Below, piece after piece: positions 10,074 through 18,949 of a stretch of DNA of 64,000 nucleotides. How positions within the stretch are numbered: position 1 is the stretch's first letter; every line of letters begins with the position of its first letter. Under the pieces are notes generated by a model. The model saw only the letters and a list, made by a program, of their open reading frames with translations, did no database searches and was not told the origin of the DNA. Both the position numbers and the translations under genes were made by a program. Location of the stretch: positions 48,342-112,341 of the forward strand of contig CAWFFB010000001.1 in the NCBI GenBank assembly GCA_963814975.1. The letters are read 5' to 3'. The stretch is from CAVUXJ01 sp963814975. GTDB lineage: Bacteria; Acidobacteriota; Vicinamibacteria; Vicinamibacterales; CAVVIG01.

Positions 10074-11696
10074 TCACGGGATTCGATAGAAGGCTTGGAG
10101 CGCCTCCAGTTCCTCCCGGCGCTGGTCATTCGACCAGCCGAGTTCGGCGCCCACGATCTGGGCGGCACGATGGGCGGCGGCGTCGCCTGGATAGCCGAGC
10201 GCTCCCAGCGGCGTGCGGCGAACGACCGCATCGCTGAGGGTAAGCGCCATCTCGTGCCGGACAGCCCACACGAGCTCGGCGCCGATCACCGGCGAATCTT
10301 CCACCACCTTCGCCCGCAACTCGGCGCTGCCCGTCGTGAGTTCGAGCACCTGCCGATATCGCGAACCGTGGGCCGCGACGAGGTGGGATATCGTGCTGCT
10401 GGCGAGATCGCCGTGCTCGCGGCGAGCCGCCTCCGTCTCCGCCGCGATGTCACGAGATCACCGCCGGGCAGCGGCGTCGCGCCGGTGCGGCAGGGCGCTG
10501 TAGATCGCCGGAGTTTCGCGACGACCGTGTCTGTCACCCGCTCCGCCACAGCCCTCGCGGTCGTGTATTTCACCCCGGCCACGCTCACGATCCCGTCGAG
10601 GCCTTGACTCGCGTGGTCTCGAACCTGTTCGTGACCCTGCAGCGCGATGCGGCCGTTGGCCACGATTGCAGGGACCGCGCCGCAGTGCACAAGCGTCACA
10701 TCGCTCTCCGCGAGGGCGAGCGTCGGAAACGCCTCGTTGATCTCGGCGATGAAGCCGGCAATCTCGGCCGCCGTAGGGACCGCCTCTCCGCCGCCGCAGG
10801 TACGCGCCGATTCCCAGGTGCCAAAAATCGCCCTGCCGCGCCAGGGCACGAGAAAGAGATGACGCCCCGATGCCGAGCGGCCTCCGAGCGCCGCCGCTCC
10901 AGCGTCGCGTCGTGTGACGAGGTTCATCGCCTTCAGCAGCGGGATCCCGGTGGAGGCTTGAGAGCCGCTCAAAAGGCGATCGACCGCTCCTCCCGTCGCG
11001 TTGACGGTGACCCGCGCGCCAATCTCGATCTGGCGTCCGTCCAGGCGGTTCGCCGCGCGAACGCCGACGACGCGCCGGCCGTCGCGGAGCAGCTCGATCG
11101 CCTCGACGTAGTTCGCCAGCACCGCTTCGTGCTCGGCGGCGGCGACAGCCCATGTGAACGTGAGCCGATCGGATTCTGGCGTCACGTAGTCGTGCCAGAT
11201 GGCCGCGCTCGTCAGGCCGTCGCCGTTGCAGTCGCGGAAAACGGTCGAGGGCCGCAGTACGGGAGACGACACGGCCGGCGGGGATCCGGAGATGAGGCGG
11301 CACCCCCCGGTTCCGGTCGCATGCCAGGACCCGGTCGAGCATGAAACCGGCGCGCAGGGCGAGCGGTCCTCGCGTCAGCGATCGGAACAGAGGGAGCACG
11401 AAAGGCAGGGCATGAACGGCATGCGGTGCAATGCGTGCGAGCGTCCGGCGCTCCCGGATGGATTCGCGGGCCCGGCGGACGTCGAGTGTCTGGAGATAGC
11501 GCAGGCCGCCGTGGATCGTCCGGAGATGGTTGAAGGAACTGCCGCTGCCGAAGTCGGCACGATCGATGAGCGCGACGCTGAGGCCGCGCTGCGCCGCGTC
11601 GTACGCGATCGTCAGGCCGTAGATGCCGCCGCCCACGACGAGCACGTCGAAGGTGGAGGCCGTGAGTCGATCGCTGTCGCGGACCATGACGGGCAA
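10074..11696 (-). CDS. glpD: FAD-dependent glycerol-3-phosphate dehydrogenase family protein, frameshifted
   Basis: The N-terminus has the FAD-binding fingerprint DVLVVGGGIYGLTIAYDAAQRG, shown here only in part as VVGGGIYGLTIAYDAA, then NHLRTIHGGLRYLQ, a hallmark of GlpD. The central frame contains YVTPESDRLTFTWAVAAAEH and later VSVAGVKYTTARAVAERV, the conserved G-K-x-T-T segment near the active site. The C-terminal helical domain ends EELEALQAFYRIP. Two breaks occur, one extra base near 11270 and one missing base near 10340; the corrected product is about 540 residues. The enzyme feeds electrons from glycerol-3-phosphate to quinones at the membrane. It may act on a related substrate, as no glpK or glpF is nearby. 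Confidence 0.72.
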
Positions 11697-11827
11697 TTGG
11701 GCTGCGGGTTATGGGCTGTGTGCTTCGGACCGAAGGTCCCGCCCAGAGCCCAAAGCCTGAAGCCCGGAGCCCAGGAGCGTCAACCGCAAACCGCCATAAT
11801 GCAAACCGCCATAATATAGTGTCCGGC
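11697..11827. repeat. Divergent intergenic region filled with GGGCT/AGCCC heptamers
   Basis: Between the divergent dehydrogenase and methyltransferase genes, heptamers of the GGGCT type run from 11697 and their inverted form, close to AGCCCGG, runs to about 11780, giving an imperfect long hairpin centred on TTCGGACCGAA. After it a 15-base direct repeat containing CCGCCATAAT occurs twice (11787-11815). The CATAAT copies could serve as -10 boxes for the plus-strand gene, but no clear -35 box accompanies them. Confidence 0.55.
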
Positions 11828-12586
11828 GTGGCCACGACTGACGCAGTCCGCAAGTACTGGGAACAGCATATTCACGACCTCGAGATCACGCGGCATCCTG
11901 TCGGCTCGCGCGGATTCTTCGACGACCTCGATCAGTACCATTTCGAGAAGCTCCACCACCTGCTCCGGCTCGTGGACTTCGAAGGCTACCGCGGCCGCAG
12001 GGTCCTCGAGGTCGGTTGTGGCGCGGGCGTGGACCTCGCCCGGTTCGCCAGGGGAGGCGCGCGCGTGACGGGCGTCGACCTGACTTCTTCCGCGATCGGC
12101 CTCGCGAAGGCGAATTTCGAGCAGCAGGCGCTCCGGGGCGGGCTTTTCGTGGCCGACGGCGAGCATTTGCCGTTCCCGGACGGCTCCTTCGATTTGGTCT
12201 ACGCGCATGGGGTCGTTCAATACACGGTCGATCCCGCACAGTTGGTTCGCGAGTGTCGCCGGGTGCTGAAACCCGGCGGCGACGCGATCTTCCAGGTGTA
12301 CAACCGCGTCTCCTGGCTCAATGCGCTGTCGAAGCTCATGAACGTCGGCCTGGAGCACGATGATGCGCCCGTGCTGCTCAAGTTCAGTCTCGGCGAGTTC
12401 AGGGGGCTCTTGTCCGGATTCGCCGCCGTCCGCATCGTGCCGGAGCGATTCCCGGTGAAGTCGCGGCTGCATCGGGGGTGGAAGGGGGGCGTTTACAACC
12501 TCGCGTTCGTCGGCGCCTTCAATGTGCTGCCCCGGGCGTTCGTGCGCCGTTTCGGCTGGCACCTCCTCGCGTTCTGCCGCAAGTAA
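11828..12586 (+). CDS. Class I SAM-dependent methyltransferase
   Basis: I placed the start at the GTG of 11828, since the upstream open frame consists of repeats. Motif I is RVLEVGCGAGVDLARFARGG at about residue 60, followed by VTGVDLTSSAIGLAKANFE and DGEHLPFPDGSFDLVYAHGV, and then LKPGGDAIFQVYNR. The layout matches UbiE/COQ5-like small-molecule methyltransferases. The C-terminal 80 residues contain a basic and aromatic segment but no membrane helix. The product is 252 residues and the substrate is unknown. The gene stands alone between a divergent dehydrogenase and the DapF-like gene. Confidence 0.8.
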   Translation: MATTDAVRKYWEQHIHDLEITRHPVGSRGFFDDLDQYHFEKLHHLLRLVDFEGYRGRRVLEVGCGAGVDLARFARGGARVTGVDLTSSAIGLAKANFEQQALRGGLFVADGEHLPFPDGSFDLVYAHGVVQYTVDPAQLVRECRRVLKPGGDAIFQVYNRVSWLNALSKLMNVGLEHDDAPVLLKFSLGEFRGLLSGFAAVRIVPERFPVKSRLHRGWKGGVYNLAFVGAFNVLPRAFVRRFGWHLLAFCRK

Positions 12587-12605
12587 CCAAAGGATCTGCG
12601 ACGAC

Positions 12606-12633
12606 CCAATCCACGCAATCACCAACTCACCAA
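12606..12633 (+). repeat. Weak heptamer repeat before the DapF-like gene
   Basis: About four degenerate 7-base units resembling TCACCAA end at the ATG. No Shine-Dalgarno sequence is visible between the repeat and the start codon. Confidence 0.35.
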
Positions 12634-13438
12634 TGATTCGATTCGCCAAGGCCCACGCGTACGGCAACGACTTCCTGTACGTCCGCAAGGCGGAGGTCGA
12701 GGACGCGGCCCTCGACGCCCTCGCCAGGGAGATGTGTGATCGCCATTCAGGTGTTGGCGCGGACGGGCTGATCGTCTACGAGGCCATGGACGACACCGTG
12801 TCGATGCGCCTCTTCAATGCCGATGGCAGTCGGGCGGAAGTGTCCGGGAACGGCGTCCGCGCGCTCGCGGCCCTCGCGCTCCGCCACGACGACCGCCCGC
12901 ACGCCGAGTTGACGATTCTGACGGAGGCCGGGCCGAAGCGACTCGCGCGCATCGGCCGGGACCAGAGCCGACAGACCTTCCGTGCGGCGATGGAGTACCC
13001 TCGGCCGTCAGGCAAGCATCGATTTCGGTCGCCGGGGAGTCGGTCACCGCCGTCGTTCTGAACATCGGGAATCCCCAGTGCGTCCTGCTCGGCGCCTTGC
13101 CGGAGAAGGCGCGGTTCGACCGGCTGGGCGCCGCCCTGGAACGGCATCCGCTGTTCGACGACGGCACCAACGTGGAGTTCGCGCACGTGGAAACGCCCGC
13201 GCGCGTGCGAATCCTCATTTGGGAACGCGGCGTCGGGCCAACCGCGTCGTCGGGGACGGGCGCGTGCGCGGCGCTGATTGCCGCCCGGGTGTTCGGCGGC
13301 GCCGACGCCGAGGCCGACGTCATCTCGCCCGGAGGCACGCAGCGCGTCGAATGGCATGCCGACGGAGTCTACTTGACCGGATGGGCGGAAGTGGTCTGCG
13401 AAGGCGAGTGGTTCAGGCAGATTCCTCGTACGTCCTGA
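12633..13438 (+). CDS. Diaminopimelate epimerase family protein lacking both catalytic cysteines, frameshifted
   Basis: The start FAKAHAYGNDFLYV and the motif FNADGSRAEVSGNGVRALA align with DapF, and the second half has WERGVGPTASSGTGACAA. In DapF the two catalytic residues are cysteines, in CGNG and ACGSG. Both are serine here (TCC and TCG codons read directly). The break near 12998 needs a missing base and the corrected length is about 268 residues, normal for the family. Without cysteines the usual two-base racemisation should be weak or absent, so this may be a different isomerase or a non-catalytic relative. The gene is not in a lysine operon. Confidence 0.75.
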
Positions 13439-13469
13439 CGATTTCCCTCATCGAATTCTGCGCAGCCGC

Positions 13470-14063
13470 TCAACGCCGCGGCCGGGCGGACGGTGGAACG
13501 GCGGCAATGAGCTGGCGTTCGGCGTCGGCCAACTGCGGCAATGCCGCTGAAGTGGTCGAAACCACGCCGGCATAATCGCCGCGCTCCATCGCTGTGCGCG
13601 CTTCTTGCAGCCGCCGATCGACGTCGGCGAGGGTCGTCCTCGGCCCCGCGAGCGTGCGCGCCGGGACGCGGGCGGCCTCGGCGGTTTTCAGCCGGGCCTG
13701 CAGGGCGGCGAGCGCGGCCACGAGAGCTGAGGTGGCCCGGTCGGCTTCGACGCGGGCGATCGCTTTGCTGTCGGCGGCCAGTCTGGCCGCATTCTGCGCC
13801 TGCTCCCGGCTATCGAGCGCGTAATTCAGGGCCAGACGATAGTCGCGCAGCACGACGGCCTCGCCGGCGCGCTTGAGCAGGTCTTGGGCGGCGGCAAACT
13901 CATCGCGGGCGTACTGTTCGGCGCCGGCCGCCCGTGCTGCCTCGATGGCGCCTTCCGCTTGCTGCATTTCTCGATCGGGCGGCGAGCCGCACGAAACGAA
14001 AGCGAGCGCGGCGACCGCAAGGACAGGCCACGTCAGTCGAGTGCGATGCGACAAGGACGACAT
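13470..14063 (-). CDS. DUF4398-type lipoprotein
   Basis: The N-terminus is a lipoprotein signal: a basic start, a hydrophobic stretch and the lipobox VSCG near residue 25. The remaining 170 residues are almost entirely helical, alanine-rich and charged, with the pattern EFAAAQDLLKRAGEAV and ALNYALDSREQAQNA typical of the DUF4398 family, which is often found in the periplasm beside OmpA-like proteins. It is convergent with the DapF-like gene, leaving only 31 bases between the stops. Its role is unknown; family members may help organise the cell envelope. Confidence 0.75.
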   Translation of the reverse strand: MSSLSHRTRLTWPVLAVAALAFVSCGSPPDREMQQAEGAIEAARAAGAEQYARDEFAAAQDLLKRAGEAVVLRDYRLALNYALDSREQAQNAARLAADSKAIARVEADRATSALVAALAALQARLKTAEAARVPARTLAGPRTTLADVDRRLQEARTAMERGDYAGVVSTTSAALPQLADAERQLIAAVPPSARPRR

Positions 14064-14141
14064 CGTTGCCAGTATACGTCGTAGTGGAGGGGGTAGTCGC
14101 AGGGGTAGTTGACGGGTTTAGCAGTTGCAGGGCGGTCCGCG

Positions 14142-14516
14142 ATGCAGCGATTCACTGAGCTTCGAGTCTGGCAAAGAAGCCATGCTCTCGCGCTCGATGT
14201 GTATCGGCTGACAACCACATTTCCTGCGGCCGAGCGATGGTGCATCGTCTCGCAGGTCGGAAGAGTAGTGGTTTCGATCGCTTCGAACATGGCTGAAGGC
14301 GCAAAACGCCAATCGCGCCGCGAGCCCGTGAGATTCCTGAGCGTTGCAGAAGGTCCGCTCGCAGAGACTGAGTCATTGGTTCGACTCTCTCGCGACCTCG
14401 GATGTGCTGACGATGCAGTGGTTAGCGCATTGGTCAAAGAGGCTGAGGACATCTCTCGTACCCTGCATGGCTTCCGTCAAGTCGTTGAACGGCGAGTCGG
14501 GGATCGGGAATTGTGA
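14142..14516 (+). CDS. Four-helix bundle protein (S23/intervening-sequence protein family)
   Basis: The protein reads RFTELRVWQRSHALALDVYR at the N-terminus and IVSQVGRVVVSIASNMAEGA in the middle, the standard signatures of the 23S rRNA intervening-sequence protein family, a small four-helix bundle of about 120 residues. The ATG at 14142 gives 124 residues. The family forms pentameric bundles and is related to the accessory protein of diversity-generating retroelements; no reverse transcriptase is seen here. Its job in free-standing genes like this one is unknown. The gene is followed immediately by a heptamer repeat. Confidence 0.85.
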   Translation: MQRFTELRVWQRSHALALDVYRLTTTFPAAERWCIVSQVGRVVVSIASNMAEGAKRQSRREPVRFLSVAEGPLAETESLVRLSRDLGCADDAVVSALVKEAEDISRTLHGFRQVVERRVGDREL

Positions 14517-14571
14517 GCTGTGGTTTGCTGTCAACTGCCAACTGTGACCTGTCACCCGTCAGCTGTTCGAT
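14516..14571 (+). repeat. Heptamer repeat (unit GTCAACT)
   Basis: Six to eight 7-base units begin at the stop codon of the four-helix-bundle gene and end 13 bases before the radC start. The unit is a rotation of the AACTGTC unit found at 7641. Confidence 0.8.
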
Positions 14572-14584
14572 CCCTGGCAGCACG

Positions 14585-15253
14585 ATGAGAGAGCTCGCCC
14601 TCGCCGACCGCCCTCGAGAGAAACTGTTGCGTCATGGCGCCGGGGCGCTGGGGGACAACGAGCTCGTCGCGCTCGTGCTCGGCAGCGGTCGGCCGAAGGT
14701 CGGCGCACTGGGGGTCGCAAACGAGCTGCTGCGGACGCAAGGGGGTGTCCACGGACTGGTGCGATCGACTCCCGATGATCTGGCGCGGGTGGCCGGTATC
14801 GGCACCGCCAAAGCCGCGCAGCTGATCGCGGCGGTCGAGCTGGGTCGGCGGACGCTGGGTCACGCGCCGGGCGTACGGGTGCAGCTGCGCACTCCGCGTG
14901 AAGCGGCAGCATACTTACTGCCCGCGTTCGGATCGCGGCCGGTCGAACAATTCGGCGTCGTCCTGCTCGACACCAAGCACCGCGTTCTCAGAACGACGGT
15001 CGTAGCCATCGGTACGTTGAACACGACCGTGGTCCAGCCGCGCGACGTCTTTCGCGAAGCCGTGCTTGGCGCGGCGGCCTCGGTCGTGGTGTTCCATACT
15101 CATCCGTCCGGCGATCCCAGCCCGAGTCCCGATGACGTGGAACTGACCGCCCGGCTGGCCGCGGCGGGGGCTCTGATGGGGATCGACATGATCGATCACA
15201 TCGTGCTGGGAGATACGCGGTACTGCAGCTTCAAGGAAATGGGACGCCTCTGA
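14585..15253 (+). CDS. radC: RadC family JAB/MPN domain protein
   Basis: The N-terminal helix-hairpin-helix segment ends near TPDDLARVAGIGTAKAAQL, and the C-terminal JAMM metal-binding motif is complete: an upstream glutamate in the domain and HTHPSGDPSPSPDD at about residues 173-186. The length of 222 residues is normal. The family was named for DNA repair but the function is disputed; the JAMM fold suggests a metal-dependent hydrolase. The ATG at 14585 lies shortly after the heptamer repeat and has no strong ribosome site. Confidence 0.9.
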   Translation: MRELALADRPREKLLRHGAGALGDNELVALVLGSGRPKVGALGVANELLRTQGGVHGLVRSTPDDLARVAGIGTAKAAQLIAAVELGRRTLGHAPGVRVQLRTPREAAAYLLPAFGSRPVEQFGVVLLDTKHRVLRTTVVAIGTLNTTVVQPRDVFREAVLGAAASVVVFHTHPSGDPSPSPDDVELTARLAAAGALMGIDMIDHIVLGDTRYCSFKEMGRL

Positions 15254-15340
15254 GGAAAGTGTCACAGGCAGGCCGGTCGTTCGCTCCCTGCAAAATGCAC
15301 GATGTCTCGCCGGTCGAGTCGATCGGGAGCGGTAGGTGAG

Positions 15341-15733
15341 CTACGTGGCTGCCGCCGCACAGCGGTGGATCGCTTCAACGAGATCGGCCGGCGCGCAGGG
15401 CTTTGTCAGATGTCGGTCGCATCCGGCGCGCATCGCGCTCACCCGCTCATGGGGAAGGTCCGCTCCGGTCAATGCGACAATCGGTGTTGCGGCTGTCCAT
15501 GGAGCGGCCTTCAACTGGCGCGCGACCTCCCATCCGTCGATGTCGGGTAATCCGAGATCGAGCACGATGACGTCCGGCGCCCACGTGCTCGCGAGCGTCA
15601 ACGCCTGGCGTCCGGTCGCGGCCGGAGTCACCTCGAAACCGGCGTTGGCGAGATAAGTGGTGTACCCCGCTCGCGTTGCCGCATCATCGTCGACGAACAG
15701 CACACGGATTGCTGTTCTTGGCCTGGTAGGCAC
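15341..15733 (-). CDS. Single-domain response regulator
   Basis: The receiver domain starts IRVLFVDDDAATRAGY, has the phosphoacceptor aspartate in VIVLDLGLPDIDGWE and the conserved lysine in RHLTKPCAPADL. No output domain follows, so it probably acts by protein contact or in a phosphorelay. I chose the GTG at 15733; the open frame runs 47 codons further upstream but that part is not receiver sequence. No partner histidine kinase is in view. Confidence 0.78.
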   Translation of the reverse strand: MPTRPRTAIRVLFVDDDAATRAGYTTYLANAGFEVTPAATGRQALTLASTWAPDVIVLDLGLPDIDGWEVARQLKAAPWTAATPIVALTGADLPHERVSAMRAGCDRHLTKPCAPADLVEAIHRCAAAAT

Positions 15734-15903
15734 TTCAAGAGCGTACCATGGTTCAGCGAGCGGCCGCGATCCTCCGCTACGCGAGAGTGCAACGAAGCCA
15801 GCACCCAGACCCTGGATCGTGACAGCGTTTGGTGGGAGAATCACCGCGCCCCGGCCGCGACGACGTTCTGGCAACCGTCAGGTTGCAGCTGACGTTGAAC
15901 TGA

Positions 15904-16893
15904 ATGTCACACCTGAAGCTCACCATCGCCACCACCGACTACGATCATTTCCGCGATTTCCGGGCCGGCCTCGTCAGGGCTGAAGGAATCGACCATACCT
16001 GGCTCACTCTCGGGCATCACGAATGCTTCGCGCGCTTTACGGCGAACCGCGAATTCGATCTGTCGGAGCTGTCCTTCGCCAAGTTCTTGGCCCAGGTCAG
16101 CCAGACGGACTCCGACATCGTCGGCCTTCCGGTGATCTGCTCTCGCTTGTTCCGGTTCTCCTCGTTCTACGTGAACAGAACGAGCGGAATCAGGACCGTG
16201 GCGGACCTGAGGGGTAAGAGAGTGGGCTCGCCTGAATGGGCGCATTCTGCCGCCGTGTACATGCGGGGCTGGATGCACAACGAGATGGGCGTGAAGCTGA
16301 CCGACGTGCACTGGTACCAGGCGGGCGCCAACACTCCTGGCCGTGACGAGAAAGTCGAGCTCAGCCTTCCGTCCGGCCTGACGCTGACCCGCGTTCCCGG
16401 CAAGAGCTTGAGTGAGATGCTGGCCGCTCACGAGATCGATTGCGCCATCATCGCGCGGCCGCCAACCTGCTTTCTGGAAGGTCACCCGGAGGTGGCGCGA
16501 CTGTTCCCGGATTTCCTTCCGATCGAAGAGGAGTACTACACCCGCACGAAGATATGGCCGATCATGCACATCATCGCGATGCGAAAGTCCATCGTCGACG
16601 AGAATCCCTGGGCCGCCCGCAATCTCTACAACGCGTTTCTCGAATCAAAACGCCGCTCCATCGAGCGCATTCTCGACCCCGCGGTGTCGCGCTATCCGGT
16701 GCCCTGGCTGACAACGTACGCGAATAGAATGCGCGACATGTTCGGCGGCGATCTCTATCCGTACGGCATCGACGAAAACCGCCCGACCTTGGAACAGATG
16801 GCGCTCTACGCCTTTCAGCAGGGTATCGCGCGCCGCCTGATGAAGCCGGAGGAGTTCTTTCCGAGAGGAATCATGACCAAGGTGGTTATTTGA
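15904..16893 (+). CDS. 4,5-dihydroxyphthalate decarboxylase-like / substrate-binding-fold protein
   Basis: The 329-residue protein has no signal peptide and begins LKLTIATTDYDHFRDF. The motifs ELSFAKFLAQVSQ, GLPVICSRLFRFSSFYVN and GKRVGSPEWAHSAAVYMRGWM match the Pht5 branch of the periplasmic-binding-protein fold, named for the enzyme that decarboxylates 4,5-dihydroxyphthalate. Many relatives annotated with this name act on other aromatic or aliphatic acids. The convergent Rieske oxygenase operon suggests a role in aromatic degradation, but this is inference from position and family alone. Confidence 0.7.
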   Translation: MSHLKLTIATTDYDHFRDFRAGLVRAEGIDHTWLTLGHHECFARFTANREFDLSELSFAKFLAQVSQTDSDIVGLPVICSRLFRFSSFYVNRTSGIRTVADLRGKRVGSPEWAHSAAVYMRGWMHNEMGVKLTDVHWYQAGANTPGRDEKVELSLPSGLTLTRVPGKSLSEMLAAHEIDCAIIARPPTCFLEGHPEVARLFPDFLPIEEEYYTRTKIWPIMHIIAMRKSIVDENPWAARNLYNAFLESKRRSIERILDPAVSRYPVPWLTTYANRMRDMFGGDLYPYGIDENRPTLEQMALYAFQQGIARRLMKPEEFFPRGIMTKVVI

Positions 16894-16908
16894 ACAGGCG
16901 GCGGCCGC

Positions 16909-17397
16909 CTACCTGAAAGACCTGAGGATGCTCTCGACGTAGCTCTCGTCGCTGACGACGACGACCATCAGCGACCAGGGCCGCACCTGTGCCAACGTCC
17001 TCGAGAGCGCTTCGTCGGTCGCCGGTGCGGAATGAACGACGAGCGTGGTCGTCGTCACCCGCCTCAGGCTGCAGAGCGCGCCGATCACGGAGGCCCCTGG
17101 CGCCTCGGCGCCGCTGGTTGCGATCATCACGACGAAATCCGCCGCCGCCATTTCCTCCAGGGTGCTTTCGATGCGGTCCGCGGCCTTCACCCCGATGTTT
17201 CCTGGTGCCGCGTCGCGAAGGGCGGGCGCCGGGAAGAACGCGACGCCGTTCCACGAGTGTGTGGCTAGCCTCGCGATGAGGCTATCGCAGGTGGGATCGA
17301 GCGCGATGACGTTCAGCGCCCGCGACGTCGGCGGCCCCTCCGGCACGCGGAAGCGCGTTTCTGAAGCCGAGCTCATGCGGGCGGATTCGCTGAGCAT
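16909..17397 (-). CDS. Hypothetical protein downstream of the Rieske oxygenase
   Basis: The 162-residue protein starts eight bases after the oxygenase stop and is therefore probably co-transcribed. It looks soluble, with alternating helices and strands (VVMIATSGAEAPGASVIGAL and RPWSLMVVVVSDESY) suggestive of a small Rossmann-like fold. I recognise no family or catalytic motif. A second ATG seven codons in (17376) is possible. Its place in the operon suggests an accessory role for the oxygenase. Confidence 0.6.
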   Translation of the reverse strand: MLSESARMSSASETRFRVPEGPPTSRALNVIALDPTCDSLIARLATHSWNGVAFFPAPALRDAAPGNIGVKAADRIESTLEEMAAADFVVMIATSGAEAPGASVIGALCSLRRVTTTTLVVHSAPATDEALSRTLAQVRPWSLMVVVVSDESYVESILRSFR

Positions 17398-17405
17398 CGG
17401 GGGGC

Positions 17406-18694
17406 TCAGACCGAGGCCGGCGCAACGCCGGGATGCGCGATCAATGCCGTGCGGGCGCCATCCTTGAACGGTTGATCCGGAGGGAGAACGATCGCCGCCG
17501 AGCGCACCCGTTGATGCGCCGGATCGAGGCCCGGGGGGAGGGCGCCGCTATCCTCGAGGGCGGTCGCCGCGCGCAGCAACCGTTGACGTGCCATGATGAT
17601 GCCGATATCGGTCGAGACGAGGGTTTCCTTGGTGCGATCGACGATCGGCCCCATGCTTTCCTGGAGGGAGGCGTCCTGCATGGCGAATCCCTCGATGCCG
17701 CTGTAGGTCCTGCCGGCCGCCTGCGCGCTCCGGTCCATAAGGTAGTCGTTGTCCTTGTTCGCGAGCGGGCGAAAGGTGCCGGGCACGTACGTGACGTGGA
17801 TGCCTTTCCCCGCGCGCATCGCTGCCACCTCTACCTCCGTCAGTGGGCGGGTGGGATGGTAATCGAAGCTCCACGTCCAGCAATGCTCATCGTCGATCGG
17901 AATCCAGAAGTGCCCGTGCACCGAATGACTGCCTCGCGGTGCGATCATCGTGAACGAGGGCATCACCCATTGGGTGATCCGCCAGTAGTAATCGCCGTTC
18001 TCGGTGTTCCGCCTGGCGCCGATATAGAGGCCGCCCGGACTTTCCACGACCTCGAAGACGGGCCGGGCGTCACTCAGGTTGTACTGGTTACCTCGCGCGC
18101 CCTTGAAGAGAGGGTCCGAGTTCAAGTCTCCGCGGTGCAGGAACGACACGTGGCTCGAATCGATACCGCCCTCCATCGCCTGAAGCCAATTGCATTCCTG
18201 GAGGCGCTTCGACGTGAACGATTGTGCGCGCCGGCACCGTGGCGAACTCCCATTCCGGGGGCGGCGGTTGCTCAGCGACCGGCCCCATGTAGGCCCATAA
18301 CACGCCCCCGCGCTCGATCAAGGGGTAGGACGTCAGCCTGACCTTCCTGGCAAAGCCGGAGTCCTCCGGTTCAGATGGCATGTCGATGCACTGTCCGGTG
18401 ACGTCGATACTTCCAGCCGTGGTAGGAGCACCTCAGACCGCATTCCTCGTTGCGGCCGAACCAGAGCGAGACCCCGCGGTGGGCGCAAAACTCATCGAGC
18501 AGCCCGTAACGCCCGTCACTGTCCCGGAATGCGATCAGACGCTCCGAGAGCAGTTTCACGCGCACCGGCGGGCAGTCGTTGGCGGGCAGCTCTTCGGAGA
18601 GCAACGCCGGAATCCAGTAGCGCCGAAACAGCCGGCCCATGGGGGTAGCCGGACCAGTCTGCGTCAGCTTGTCGCTGTCGCCCTTCCTGAGCAT
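17406..18694 (-). CDS. Rieske non-heme iron oxygenase, alpha subunit (phthalate dioxygenase-like), frameshifted
   Basis: A strong ribosome site (AGGAGG) precedes the ATG at 18694. The Rieske cluster ligands are CAHRG near residue 70 and CSYHGWKY near residue 90, i.e. C-x-H and C-x2-H. The catalytic domain includes GGIDSSHVSFLHR, where H and D residues bind mononuclear iron, and ends near residue 428. Two +1 breaks fall near 18375 and 18190. The sequence resembles phthalate 4,5-dioxygenase and vanillate demethylase oxygenases, which need a separate reductase not seen here. The substrate is probably an aromatic acid or ether. Confidence 0.78.
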
Positions 18695-18721
18695 CTCGCG
18701 TCTCCTCCTGCCGATCGTCAC

Positions 18722-18727
18722 ATTATC
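18722..18727 (-). promoter_or_regulatory. Possible -10 box of the Rieske operon
   Basis: GATAAT on the minus strand lies 28 bases before the oxygenase start in an otherwise GC-rich region. The matching -35 position (TTCCAC, 17 bases further up) is weak. Confidence 0.3.
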
Positions 18728-18949
18728 CCGTAGCGTGCGCTCCCGTGGAACCCGTGAACGCCGGCCGGCACCGGTTCGCGAGTCCCTTCGGGTCCTCCTC
18801 GAAGAGCCGCCGGGCCGTTGCCTCGGCTTTCGCAAGACGGACGCGATCGAGACCGGCCCAGGTGTCTCTGGATTCGTGACCTTCGAGCGCATGATATTGT
18901 GGCCAGACGTGCATACCTGGTCGGCCTGACAATGGTGTGAGATCTGTAG

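Noticed and set aside
14142..14516. Diversity-generating retroelement accessory protein
   Set aside because: The fold is related, but no reverse transcriptase or template repeat is nearby, so it is better called a free-standing four-helix-bundle protein.
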